A stretch of 64,000 bases of DNA, taken from positions 1,984,001-2,048,000 of the forward strand of contig JAXHMJ010000005.1 of assembly GCA_034521575.1 (NCBI GenBank), read 5' to 3'. Numbering within the stretch: position 1 is the first letter of the stretch; each line of letters begins with the position of its first letter. Positions 16,430 through 24,901 of this stretch are shown one piece after another. Source of the stretch: a candidate division KSB1 bacterium (lineage in GTDB: Bacteria; Zhuqueibacterota; Zhuqueibacteria; Residuimicrobiales; Krinioviventaceae). Below the pieces are notes generated by a model. It saw only the letters and a list, made by a program, of their open reading frames with translations, did not search any database and had not been told where the DNA came from. The translations under genes were made by a program, and so were the position numbers.

Positions 16430-18104
16430 CGATCAGGATGAGGTTTATGCTTATAACGGTCTGATTCATGATATCACAGAACAAAAGCTTTCAGATCTCT
16501 CTCTGCGCCAAAGTGAAGCGCGCTACCGTTCTCTGACAGAAGATGTACTGGAAAGTACCCGGGTGGCCATTTCCATTCTGGATGCAGAGTCCAGGTATAT
16601 TTGGATCAACCGCGCATTTACTCAGTTTTTCAATATCTCCCGCAATGCGGTCATTGGAAAAAGCCATCACTCAATTTCAGAACAGATTTTCCGGGATCGC
16701 GTGGCTCATCCGTACGAATTTTTCCAATTTTCCCGGAACAGCTTTCAACAACAGTCACCTTCTGAGCGCTTTATGGTGCACATACTGCCTGAGGATGATC
16801 TGGAAGAACGGTATGTAGAGTACTGGACGTCTCCCATCAAGCACGGGTTGTACAAAGGCGGACGCATCGAACAGTTTACCGACGTTACCGAACTCAAGAT
16901 CATTCTGGATGATCTCATGGAGAGCGAGCGCCGGCAAAAACAGCTTTTGCACCATCTGACGGATTATACCTTTACGGTCAAATTAAGAGACGACAAACCG
17001 GTATTTACGCATCACAGTCAGGGCTGTCTTTCAGTGACCGGATACGAACCGGAAGACTTTATCCTCAATCCGGACCTCTGGTTCAAAATTATCCACAAGG
17101 AAGATGAGAACACTGTTCAGCAGCATTTGCAGCAGATTTTAGGAGGAGACAAAACACAAGAATTCGAGCATCGAATACTCCGCAAAGACGGCGATACCCG
17201 CTGGGTCAAAACCACAATCGTCCCGGACCATGACGAATCGGCGCGCTTTCAGTCCGCAGACGGGCTCGTCAGTGACATCACAGCGCTCAAGGAAGCAGAA
17301 CATCGCGACACTATCCGCCAGCGTCAATTGATTCAGGCGGACAAACTGGCCACGCTCGGCATTCTGGTCTCCGGTGTGGCGCATGAAATCAACAATCCCA
17401 ACAATTTCATCTCTTTAAACGCCAGTATGATCGGCAAAGTCTGGCGCAGCCTTCAGCCCATTCTTGAAGAATATCAGACCGAACACGGGGATTTTCTCAT
17501 TGCCAACATGTCCTATGAATCCGCCAAAGACAAAATTATCGATCTATTGAACGGCATCACCAAAGGCTCGGAACGCATTGCAAAAATTGTAAAAAGCCTC
17601 AAGGATTATGCACGTCAAGACAAAGACACCCTGAATGAGGTTGTGGATATTAACAAGGCGCTGGACGAAGCAATTGTCATTGTCAACAATATGATCAAAA
17701 AATCCACCCAGTCATTCCGGGTTGAATATAATAACAATAATCCCAGGGTGCGAGGAAATTTTCAAAAACTGGAACAGGTGTTCATCAATCTAATCAGCAA
17801 TGCATGCGATTCTTTAAAACACACTCCAAAAGAACTGTTCATCCAGTCCTCCATAGATACAGACCAACATAACATTTGTGTGAAAATCTATGATTCCGGA
17901 ATCGGAATCCCACAAACGGATATGGAGCATATTTTTGATCCGTTTTTCACGACCAAACGCAGCAGCGGCGGAACCGGTCTCGGTTTGTCTATTGCTTATG
18001 GTATCATCAAAGATCACGGTGGAGACCTGTCTCTGGAATCAGCTCCCCATGTGGGTACCACGGCTACGGTCACACTGCCGGCTGCAAACAAATCGGAACC
18101 ATAG
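16404..18104 (+). CDS. PAS-domain sensor histidine kinase, main fragment
   Basis: The frame is continuous from about 16404; the GTG at 16563 is only an internal candidate start. It contains the end of PAS 1 (GLIHDITEQKLS), PAS 2 (VAISILDAESRYIWINRAFT), PAS 3 (LDDLMESERRQKQLLHHLTD then GCLSVTGYEPEDF) and the kinase core. The core has the H-box SGVAHEINNPNNFISLNASM with the phospho-accepting His, the N-box FINLISNACDSL, the G1 box DSGIGIP and the G2 box GGTGLGLSIAYG. No membrane helix is seen, so it is a cytosolic sensor, perhaps of redox or ligands. The NtrC-type regulator gene starts 7 bases after the stop and is its likely partner. Confidence 0.85.
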   Translation, partial: RNTIVLLRNDQDEVYAYNGLIHDITEQKLSDLSLRQSEARYRSLTEDVLESTRVAISILDAESRYIWINRAFTQFFNISRNAVIGKSHHSISEQIFRDRVAHPYEFFQFSRNSFQQQSPSERFMVHILPEDDLEERYVEYWTSPIKHGLYKGGRIEQFTDVTELKIILDDLMESERRQKQLLHHLTDYTFTVKLRDDKPVFTHHSQGCLSVTGYEPEDFILNPDLWFKIIHKEDENTVQQHLQQILGGDKTQEFEHRILRKDGDTRWVKTTIVPDHDESARFQSADGLVSDITALKEAEHRDTIRQRQLIQADKLATLGILVSGVAHEINNPNNFISLNASMIGKVWRSLQPILEEYQTEHGDFLIANMSYESAKDKIIDLLNGITKGSERIAKIVKSLKDYARQDKDTLNEVVDINKALDEAIVIVNNMIKKSTQSFRVEYNNNNPRVRGNFQKLEQVFINLISNACDSLKHTPKELFIQSSIDTDQHNICVKIYDSGIGIPQTDMEHIFDPFFTTKRSSGGTGLGLSIAYGIIKDHGGDLSLESAPHVGTTATVTLPAANKSEP

Positions 18105-18111
18105 GTGCATT

Positions 18112-19524
18112 ATGACAAAAAGAGACCCGCTTTTGCCTATATTATTGATTGATGATGAAAAGGATTTTTTAATCAGCGCGGAATTCACACTGAATTCTCA
18201 CGGATTCAGCCATATCAAAACCATCAGCGACCCGCGTCAGGTTGAGCCGCTGCTCGAGACAACAGACGTTTCGGTGATTGTCCTGGACCTCACCATGCCG
18301 CACATTACCGGACAGGAACTGCTGCCCCAAATCGTTGAAAAACATCCGGATATTCCGGTCATTGTCATCACAGCGCTGAATGAGGTGGAAACCGCTGTGC
18401 AGACCATGAAACACGGCGCATTTGATTATATATTAAAACCGGTTAATGAAACCAATATGGTTTCCACGATCAAACGCGCACTGGAAGTCAATCAGATCCG
18501 CGACGAAAACACCCGGCTGAAAAAAGTGCTGCTTTCCGGTTCCCTGGAACACCCCGAGGCCTTTGATTTCATCATTTCGCAGAATTCAAAAATGTATTCT
18601 CTCTTTCAGTATATCGAGGCGATTGCGCCAACACCGCTGCCCATACTGATCACCGGTGAAACCGGCACCGGTAAAGAACTCATCGCCCGCGCGATCCACC
18701 GGCTCAGCGGTGTGGAGGGCGAGTTTGTTGCGGAAAACGTGGCCGGTCTGGACGACCAACTGTTTTCCGACACCCTGTTCGGGCATGCCAGGGGAGCATT
18801 CACAGGTGCGGACAAGCAACGCCAGGGACTCGTGGAACGAGCGGCCGGCGGCACGTTATTCCTGGATGAAATCGGCGATCTGCGCATCGAATCGCAGGTT
18901 AAATTGCTGCGACTGCTGCAGGAACGCAGTTATTATCCCCTGGGATCGGACGTGCCCCAATTAACAGACACCCGGATCATCGTGGCGACATTAAGAGATT
19001 TAACAGACCGTGTTCGACAGGAACTTTTTCGCAAGGATCTGTACTACCGTCTGCAGGCGCATCATATCGCCTTGCCGACCTTGCGCGAACGCAAGGACGA
19101 TATTCCACTGCTCATTGATCATTTTATCCATAAAGCCGCCAAAGAGCTGGACAAAACGCCGCCCGCCTATCCGCCGGAACTGATCACTCTGCTGAAAACC
19201 TATCATTTCCCGGGTAATATCCGGGAACTCGAAGGAATGATCTTTGACGCAGTCAGCCGTCACAAGTCAGGTGTGCTTTCCATGGAATCCTTTCGGATGA
19301 AACTCTCGGTGGATCAGAAACAGCAGCCACTAAGACCGGAGCCGAAACAGCAGACCATCAGTTTCGGCGATCCCTTTCCCACATTGAAAGAAACAGAAGA
19401 ACAATTGGTGGAAGAGGCCCTGAAGCGCAGCAATGGCAACCAGACCATTGCCGCCGGTATGCTCGGCATCTCCCGTAGAGCGCTAAACAATCGATTACAA
19501 AGAGCCAAACACAAGAATCCCTGA
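18112..19524 (+). CDS. Sigma54-dependent response regulator (NtrC family)
   Basis: I chose the ATG at 18112 (MTKRDPLLPILLIDDEKDF) because the receiver domain begins there; the frame is also open upstream inside the kinase gene. The 470 residues hold a receiver domain with phospho-acceptor Asp59 (VIVLDLTMP) and an AAA+ domain with Walker A GETGTGKE. The sigma54-contact loop GAFTGA and Walker B GTLFLDEIGDL follow. The C-terminus is a Fis-type helix-turn-helix (NGNQTIAAGMLGISRRALNN). The protein should activate RpoN promoters on phosphorylation by the adjacent PAS kinase. Targets are unknown. Confidence 0.95.
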   Translation: MTKRDPLLPILLIDDEKDFLISAEFTLNSHGFSHIKTISDPRQVEPLLETTDVSVIVLDLTMPHITGQELLPQIVEKHPDIPVIVITALNEVETAVQTMKHGAFDYILKPVNETNMVSTIKRALEVNQIRDENTRLKKVLLSGSLEHPEAFDFIISQNSKMYSLFQYIEAIAPTPLPILITGETGTGKELIARAIHRLSGVEGEFVAENVAGLDDQLFSDTLFGHARGAFTGADKQRQGLVERAAGGTLFLDEIGDLRIESQVKLLRLLQERSYYPLGSDVPQLTDTRIIVATLRDLTDRVRQELFRKDLYYRLQAHHIALPTLRERKDDIPLLIDHFIHKAAKELDKTPPAYPPELITLLKTYHFPGNIRELEGMIFDAVSRHKSGVLSMESFRMKLSVDQKQQPLRPEPKQQTISFGDPFPTLKETEEQLVEEALKRSNGNQTIAAGMLGISRRALNNRLQRAKHKNP

Positions 19525-19525
19525 T

Positions 19526-20173
19526 ATGAAACCTTTATACAAACACGTGATCTGGGACTGGAACGGCACCCTGATCAATGATATGTGGTTATGTGTGGAT
19601 ATTCTGAATCCGCTGCTGCGGAAATACGGACAGCCGCCTATCACACAATCATTTTATTTAGAACACTTTGATTTTCCGGTTCGGGATTTTTATGAACGCG
19701 CGGGATTTGACTTTACACATGTGCCTTTTGAAATTGTGGGCACGGAATGGATGACTATTTACCGAAATCGTTGCAAAGAATGCAGTCTGCACGAACAGGC
19801 CCGCAACACTCTGAATTCCATCAAACGCAAGGGTCTGGGACAATCGATCGTGTCCGCGTCTGATATAAGCTTGTTGTCCGAATCTTTGCAGTATTTTGAT
19901 GTTCACGCCTATTTCCAAAAAATATCCGGTTTGGACAATCATTACGCTGAAGGTAAAGTTGATATTGCCCGGCATCATATTCAAGAGCTGGGTATGGCGC
20001 CGGAAAACGTCCTGTTTGTAGGTGATACACTGCATGATTTTCAGGTCGCCGGGGCAATCGGAGTCGATTGCCTCTTGTTTTCAGGCGGTCACCATGCAAA
20101 AGTTAAACTGCAGCAAAGTAAAATCAGAATCATTGATTCATTGTCCGAGATCTGTAAAATCCTTGAATGTTAG
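19526..20173 (+). CDS. HAD-superfamily hydrolase (phosphoglycolate phosphatase-like)
   Basis: The 215-residue protein has HAD motif I as IWDWNGTLIND (the usual DxDGT, here DWNGT), motif II near SIVSASDISLL, and motifs III/IV as FVGDTLHDFQVAGAIGVDCL. This plan matches Gph-like and beta-phosphoglucomutase-like phosphatases with a small helical cap. The start follows the regulator stop by one base (TGATATG), so translation is probably coupled. The location before a trehalose synthase-like gene suggests sugar-phosphate metabolism, but the substrate cannot be told. Confidence 0.85.
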   Translation: MKPLYKHVIWDWNGTLINDMWLCVDILNPLLRKYGQPPITQSFYLEHFDFPVRDFYERAGFDFTHVPFEIVGTEWMTIYRNRCKECSLHEQARNTLNSIKRKGLGQSIVSASDISLLSESLQYFDVHAYFQKISGLDNHYAEGKVDIARHHIQELGMAPENVLFVGDTLHDFQVAGAIGVDCLLFSGGHHAKVKLQQSKIRIIDSLSEICKILEC

Positions 20174-20266
20174 CAAGTTTCTTTTTATCTTTTATAATGT
20201 TATGTTTTCTATTGTATTTAATAAAATCGACGATCTTGATCGTTTGAACCGCAACACGAGGAGTAT

Positions 20267-20548
20267 ATGAAATTTCAACCGCAAATCATCACGATTGATG
20301 ACTATGAAAAGCATGTGGGCAAGGAAACCATTGAGCGCATTAAGGACAAAGCTGAAAGCCTGCAGGGCCTGCATGTCAGCAATGTAAACTCGACCTATTA
20401 CGGCGGCGGGGTTTCCGTATTGCTGACGTCTCTCACCCTGCTCATGAACAGCCTTGGAATCAAAACAGGATGGCGCATCATCCAGGGCTCTCCTGACTTT
20501 TTCGGAATCACCAAAAAAATGCACAATGCGCTGCAGGGCGGTGACTGA
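20267..20548 (+). CDS. Trehalose synthase (TreT-like GT4), N-terminal fragment (frameshifted)
   Basis: The start at 20267 has a strong ribosome site (GAGGAG). The fragment carries the TreT N-terminal sequence VNSTYYGGGVSVLLTSLTLL, GIKTGWRIIQGSPDFFGITK and MHNALQGGD, the family glucose-site region. A TGA follows, but the next frame reads NFSEMKKEIYEDVIYENM and carries on the same protein. Joined, the gene encodes about 420 residues, the usual TreT length. TreT makes trehalose from an NDP-glucose and glucose, reversibly. A missing base near 20543-20548 explains the break. Confidence 0.75.
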   Translation: MKFQPQIITIDDYEKHVGKETIERIKDKAESLQGLHVSNVNSTYYGGGVSVLLTSLTLLMNSLGIKTGWRIIQGSPDFFGITKKMHNALQGGD

Positions 20549-20559
20549 ATTTTTCCGAA

Positions 20560-21528
20560 ATGAAAAAAGAAATATATGAAGATGTGATTTACGAAAACAT
20601 GATCCGAAATCACCTGGACCATGATTTCGTTGTCATTCATGATCCCCAGCCGCTGCTGCTGATCAACCATTACCGAAAACGCGGACCCTGGATCTGGAGA
20701 TGTCATATCGATCTTTCCAATCCTCACGAAGAATTATGGGATTACCTGCGTCCCTCGGTTGAAAAATACGACGGTGTGATCGTCTCTTCAGAAGATTATC
20801 AGCAAAAACTGGACACACCACAGGTTGTTTTCATGCCGGCAATCGATCCATTTTCTATTTTGAACCGAGATCTTACGGAAGAGGAAGTTGATGAACGTCT
20901 GAAACATTATGATATTCCCACTGATTTACCGCTTGTCACGCAAGTTTCCCGCTTTGATACCTGGAAAGATCCGCAGGGGGTAATTGATGCCCTTAAAAAG
21001 GCCCGCAAAGAGGTGCCCTGCACACTGGTATTATTGGGCAATGTGGCCACAGACGACCCGGAGGGTGTGGAAGTTTACCAATCTTTGCTGGATCAACAGG
21101 AGGAACGTATTTTGATCATGAGCCACGAGGATACCGCACTGGTCAATGCACTGCAGCGGAAATCACGCGTGGTTTTACAGAAATCTCTGCGCGAGGGGTT
21201 TGGACTCACAGTCGCCGAGGCCATGTGGAAAGGAACGCCGGTAATCGGCGGTAATGTGGGCGGCATCCGCTATCAAATCGAGGATGGTGAAAACGGATAT
21301 CTGGTATCCTCCGTGGATGAAGCGGCGGACCGTATCGTGACTCTGCTCAAGGATGAAAAACTGGCGCGTGATATGGGGTGCCAGGCCCGGGAAAGCGTGC
21401 GCGAAAACTTTTTACTCAGCCGTTATCTTGAACAGTATCTGGACCTGTTCAACTCGTTTGAACCTAATTTTCAGCTGACGAACGGCGTATTCGGCAAAAA
21501 AAGAAATTCGGATTGTTTTAATGCATAG
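20560..21528 (+). CDS. Trehalose synthase (TreT-like GT4), C-terminal fragment
   Basis: The apparent ATG at 20560 lies inside the family alignment, so this is the larger part of the frameshifted gene. Family sequence is clear: DHDFVVIHDPQPLLLI, GPWIWRCHIDLSNPHEELWD, VSRFDTWKDPQGVIDALKKA. The GT4 donor site follows as KSLREGFGLTVAEAMWKGTP (E-x7-E) with VIGGNVGGIRYQIEDGENGY. Cytosolic trehalose formation would serve osmotic or stress protection. The ppk gene follows 46 bases later, so both may belong to one stress-related unit. Confidence 0.8.
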   Translation: MKKEIYEDVIYENMIRNHLDHDFVVIHDPQPLLLINHYRKRGPWIWRCHIDLSNPHEELWDYLRPSVEKYDGVIVSSEDYQQKLDTPQVVFMPAIDPFSILNRDLTEEEVDERLKHYDIPTDLPLVTQVSRFDTWKDPQGVIDALKKARKEVPCTLVLLGNVATDDPEGVEVYQSLLDQQEERILIMSHEDTALVNALQRKSRVVLQKSLREGFGLTVAEAMWKGTPVIGGNVGGIRYQIEDGENGYLVSSVDEAADRIVTLLKDEKLARDMGCQARESVRENFLLSRYLEQYLDLFNSFEPNFQLTNGVFGKKRNSDCFNA

Positions 21529-21574
21529 GGATCGGAGCATTTGATCGAACGATCCGATCGGGATTGAGGATGAT

Positions 21575-23638
21575 TTGAAAACACAGATTCGAAACAAAGA
21601 ATTAAGCTGGCTGTCTTTCAATGAACGCCTGATTCAAGAGGCGGATAAAAAAGACGTCCCCGTTATAGAACGCATCAAATTCCTGGGTATCTATTCCAAC
21701 AACCTTGATGAATTTTTCAGAGTCCGTGTGGCCATTCTAAAACGGCTCGCGATGTTGGGAAAATTCACAAAGGCGGAAGGCAATGATCCGCGGGAAATGA
21801 TAAAACTCGTCGAAAAACGGGTCAAAGAACTTGGTATACGGTTCAGCCGGGTGTATAACAATATTCTTCAAACCCTGGAAAGAGAAAATATATTCATCAT
21901 CAACGAAAAACAACTGAACCGGGAGCAGAAAAACTATGTGGAGAAATATTTCTTTCAGACCATCCGCCCCCGGATCAATCCGCTTATTCTTAAAAAAAAT
22001 ATTCCTTTACCGGATCTAAAAGATGAAGCGTTTTATCTGGGAATCATGATTGTCCAAAAAGGCGGTTTGAAAAATATTTATTCATTGATCGAAGTACCGA
22101 CGGATATATTGCCGCGCTTCATCGATCTGCCCTGCAAAAAGGACGAGATTTATATTATGATGCTGGAAGATGTGATTCGAGAACATCTTGAAAATATTTT
22201 CTACATGTTCGATTTAAAATCAGTTCAGGCCTTTACCTTCAAGCTCACCCGGGACGCCGAACTGGATGTGAACGATGACGTGGACAAAAGCTATCTGAAA
22301 ACGGTCGAAGAGAGCCTGGAACAGCGCAAGATGGCCTTTCCTGTGCGTCTGGTCTATGATGCACAAATGCCGTCAAAGCTTTTGAATATTCTGGAAGAAA
22401 AGCTCGGTTACGGGCCAAACGACACCAAAATTGCGGGAGGACGCTATCACAACTCTAAGGATTTTGTAAACTTTCCAAAACTAAAAAAAGAAAATTTATT
22501 ATACGCTCCTCTGCCCCCGATCACGCATGCCGATCTTCACCGGGGAACCTATATCCAGGGTGTGATCAAGGAGAAGGATATTCTACTGCATTTTCCGTAT
22601 CAGACATTCAATCACTTTGTCGATCTACTGCGCGAAGCGGCGATCGATGCGGATGTTACGGAAATCAAGATCACCGCCTACCGGCTTGCCAAACGATCCA
22701 GTGTGATCAGTGCACTGGTCAATGCCGCGCGTAATGGTAAAAAAGTGACCGTGATCATGGAACTGCGCGCCCGATTTGATGAGCAAAACAACATCCAATG
22801 GAGTGAAGAACTGCGCAAGGAAGGTGTTCGGGTCATTTACGGCATCGAAGGATTCAAGGTTCACGCCAAACTCGTTCAGATCACCCGGCAGGAACACGGC
22901 AAACGCATCCACCTGGCATGCATCGGAACCGGTAATTTTAACGAAGACACCACCGGTACATTCAGCGATCACCTGCTGTGCACCGGTCGGCAGGAAATCA
23001 CACGAGAAGTAGCGCACGTGTTCGAGTTTTTCGAACGCAATTACAAGGTGCGCCGCTACCGGCATATTTTGATGTCGCCGTTTTTTATGCGCAACCGCAT
23101 CGTGCGCCTGATTAACCAGGAAATCCGCAATGCTCAGGCCGGACTCCCTGCGCATATTTATATTAAACTGAACAATCTTGTCGACGGCCCGCTCATCCGC
23201 AAACTGTACCAAGCCAGGAAAAAGGGGGTTGATGTCAAGCTGAATGTGCGTGGTATGTTCTCTCTGTATCCGACCTTTGACGGCAAAAGCAACACGATTC
23301 CTTCAATAGGACTCATAGACCGGTTTCTTGAGCATTCACGCATGATGTTTTTCGGCAACAATGGAGATGAAAAAATATTCATCATGTCCGCTGATCTGAT
23401 GACCCGGAACCTGGACCGCCGTGTAGAAGTCGGGGTACCGATTCAGGAGCCGGAGATCAAAAAAGAACTGCGCACCCTGTGGGATTACCAGTGGAGGGAT
23501 ACCTATGCTGCACGTATACTGGACAACCAGCTGAGCAATGAGCTGGTTACGTCGCCGGACGGCACAAAATTTCGTTCACAAGTCGAGTTTTACCATTATC
23601 TGAAAAGCCGGCATGGTGGCACGCTGAAACCCTTCTAA
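21575..23638 (+). CDS. ppk1: Polyphosphate kinase 1
   Basis: The 687 residues match Ppk1. I take the TTG at 21575 as start because GAGGA precedes it and the family N-terminus (NKELSWLSFNERLIQEA) begins immediately after. Further family sequence includes IKFLGIYSNNLDEFFRVRVA, the catalytic His in GFKVHAKLVQITRQ, the C-terminal ...FLEHSRMMFFGNNGDEK and the ADLMTRNLDRRVEVGVPI motif. The enzyme polymerises the ATP gamma-phosphate into polyphosphate at the membrane. It is the last gene of the plus-strand run and converges on the GH27 pseudogene across a hairpin. Confidence 0.95.
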   Translation: MKTQIRNKELSWLSFNERLIQEADKKDVPVIERIKFLGIYSNNLDEFFRVRVAILKRLAMLGKFTKAEGNDPREMIKLVEKRVKELGIRFSRVYNNILQTLERENIFIINEKQLNREQKNYVEKYFFQTIRPRINPLILKKNIPLPDLKDEAFYLGIMIVQKGGLKNIYSLIEVPTDILPRFIDLPCKKDEIYIMMLEDVIREHLENIFYMFDLKSVQAFTFKLTRDAELDVNDDVDKSYLKTVEESLEQRKMAFPVRLVYDAQMPSKLLNILEEKLGYGPNDTKIAGGRYHNSKDFVNFPKLKKENLLYAPLPPITHADLHRGTYIQGVIKEKDILLHFPYQTFNHFVDLLREAAIDADVTEIKITAYRLAKRSSVISALVNAARNGKKVTVIMELRARFDEQNNIQWSEELRKEGVRVIYGIEGFKVHAKLVQITRQEHGKRIHLACIGTGNFNEDTTGTFSDHLLCTGRQEITREVAHVFEFFERNYKVRRYRHILMSPFFMRNRIVRLINQEIRNAQAGLPAHIYIKLNNLVDGPLIRKLYQARKKGVDVKLNVRGMFSLYPTFDGKSNTIPSIGLIDRFLEHSRMMFFGNNGDEKIFIMSADLMTRNLDRRVEVGVPIQEPEIKKELRTLWDYQWRDTYAARILDNQLSNELVTSPDGTKFRSQVEFYHYLKSRHGGTLKPF

Positions 23639-23650
23639 ATTTTTCTTTCT

Positions 23651-24751
23651 TTACAGACAGTACGTTCTGCAGACCGTACTGTCTGTCTGATTTTGCACCT
23701 GCGTATTGATTTGTATGGATTCACGATCAGCTTGAAACCAAACATTCACCTGGCCACCCGGCACCCGGCATTCGACTTTTCTCCCGGAGTGAACCCGACT
23801 GCCGCGCATCATATCATACCCGTTCATGCACATCCCGGTATTCCGCAGCACCGTATCGTTTAACCTGAGCGTAAAACTCCCTGATACAGCATCGATTTCA
23901 TACGGAAAAGGAAACGGGTCAGCGAGTTCAACCTCACCTTTTACAGGACTCATACGATACAACCCCGACCCGTGGGCCGGCAGTTCCCGGGTAAATGACT
24001 CAGAGTACACTCCCAGGTCGGTATCCGTCCACAAATCCTGAACCTGATACCGCCCCTCGAGAAATTCAAAAGTTACCGTCTGCGGTTCGTCTGTGACATT
24101 AAACAACGCCAGATAATGATTCCGTGAATCGGGGATATCCGCAAACCAGATGCGCTGCCCGGGAACCTCACCGGAATAACCGTGATAGATCTGCCGGTTG
24201 TTCTCACTGTTTTTTTGCACCTCCAGCACAGCAGAATTGCGCAGTAAATCAAACGTCTCCTTGGAAGACGTTAAAAAATCCCCGCCCCACATCAACGGGG
24301 AACGCGCCATGCACCACAGGGTCATAATGCTTTTCTGTTCCTCAAGGGTGAAATGAGTCTCTCGACGCTCTTCCGGGATATGCACTTTTAGCTGTCCCAG
24401 CGGCAGCATGTCGGCATCCGGCCAGCTGCCGTCTCCGATGAACGGCGACCAGTGGTGTGCCAATTCAAAGACACGCTCCACATCGTCCCATTCATCCCAG
24501 ACATCAATGGAGATGCGCCACATATCCGCGTGCTGCTGCCGATGATCCGCAAAAGAAATCTGCGCCTCGCCGCAGGGCAGCAGCTCTTCCGCCAGGACGT
24601 CAACCAAATCGCGAAAGCGGTTTTCATAGATACATCCCCTGTAGGAATCTTAGCTGTTCCAGCCCATAGGCGGCGTTGGCGCATGTTGCGCCAACATAGT
24701 GCAGGCGGCGATCATCAAAAACAGCAGTGACAGTGTCAGTCTCATTTTCAT
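23651..24751 (-). pseudogene. GH27 alpha-galactosidase-like pseudogene (nonsense codon and internal deletion)
   Basis: The minus-strand frame begins at the ATG at 24751 with a signal peptide (LTLSLLFLMIAACTMLA), then the GH27 start APTPPMGWNS, a TAA, and DSYRGCIYENRF. Family members read WNS-Y/W-DSY there, so a Tyr codon probably became TAA. The frame goes on with VDVLAEELLPCG, which then jumps to EAQISFADHRQQHADMWRIS, WSPFIGDGSWPDADMLPLGQ and the C-terminal beta domain. These blocks are normally some 200 residues apart, so the middle of the barrel, with the nucleophile Asp region, is gone. The frame stays in register, compatible with a short-homology deletion around the CGE codons. An active enzyme is not expected. 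Confidence 0.8.
23653..23686 (+). terminator. Hairpin between convergent ppk1 and GH27 pseudogene
   Basis: ACAGACAGTACG (23653-23664) pairs perfectly with CGTACTGTCTGT (23675-23686) around a 10-base loop. It lies 14 bases after the ppk1 stop and overlaps the end of the opposite gene, so it could end transcription from both sides. A long U-run is missing, which lowers confidence in intrinsic termination. Confidence 0.55.
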
Positions 24752-24779
24752 GATTTTTCCTCGTTTTGGTGAATATTTT

Positions 24780-24795
24780 ATGTGTACGTACACAT
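24780..24795. promoter_or_regulatory. Palindromic operator candidate (LacI-like) upstream of GH27 remnant
   Basis: ATGTGTACGTACACAT is a perfect 16-base palindrome with a central CG, the layout of LacI-family sites (TGTnnnCGnnnACA). It is 28 bases upstream of the GH27 start. No regulator gene is adjacent. Confidence 0.45.
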
Positions 24796-24807
24796 TTTAG
24801 ATTAATA

Positions 24808-24835
24808 TTAAAGAACAGTCATGACTGTTCTTTAA
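24808..24835. terminator. Perfect 28-base palindrome, probable terminator hairpin of the GT-C gene
   Basis: The stretch from TTAAAGAACAGTC to GACTGTTCTTTAA is self-complementary end to end. As RNA it would form a long stem with a minimal loop and AT-rich flanks. It lies between the stop of the glycosyltransferase gene (24902, minus) and the GH27 remnant, so termination of the former is the simplest reading. A protein-binding site is the alternative. Confidence 0.5.
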
Positions 24836-24901
24836 TTCTTCACCCTCCGCTCTAAATAATAACAAGAATTTCAATAACAAGCAACCTTTAACTTGCAAGA
24901 C

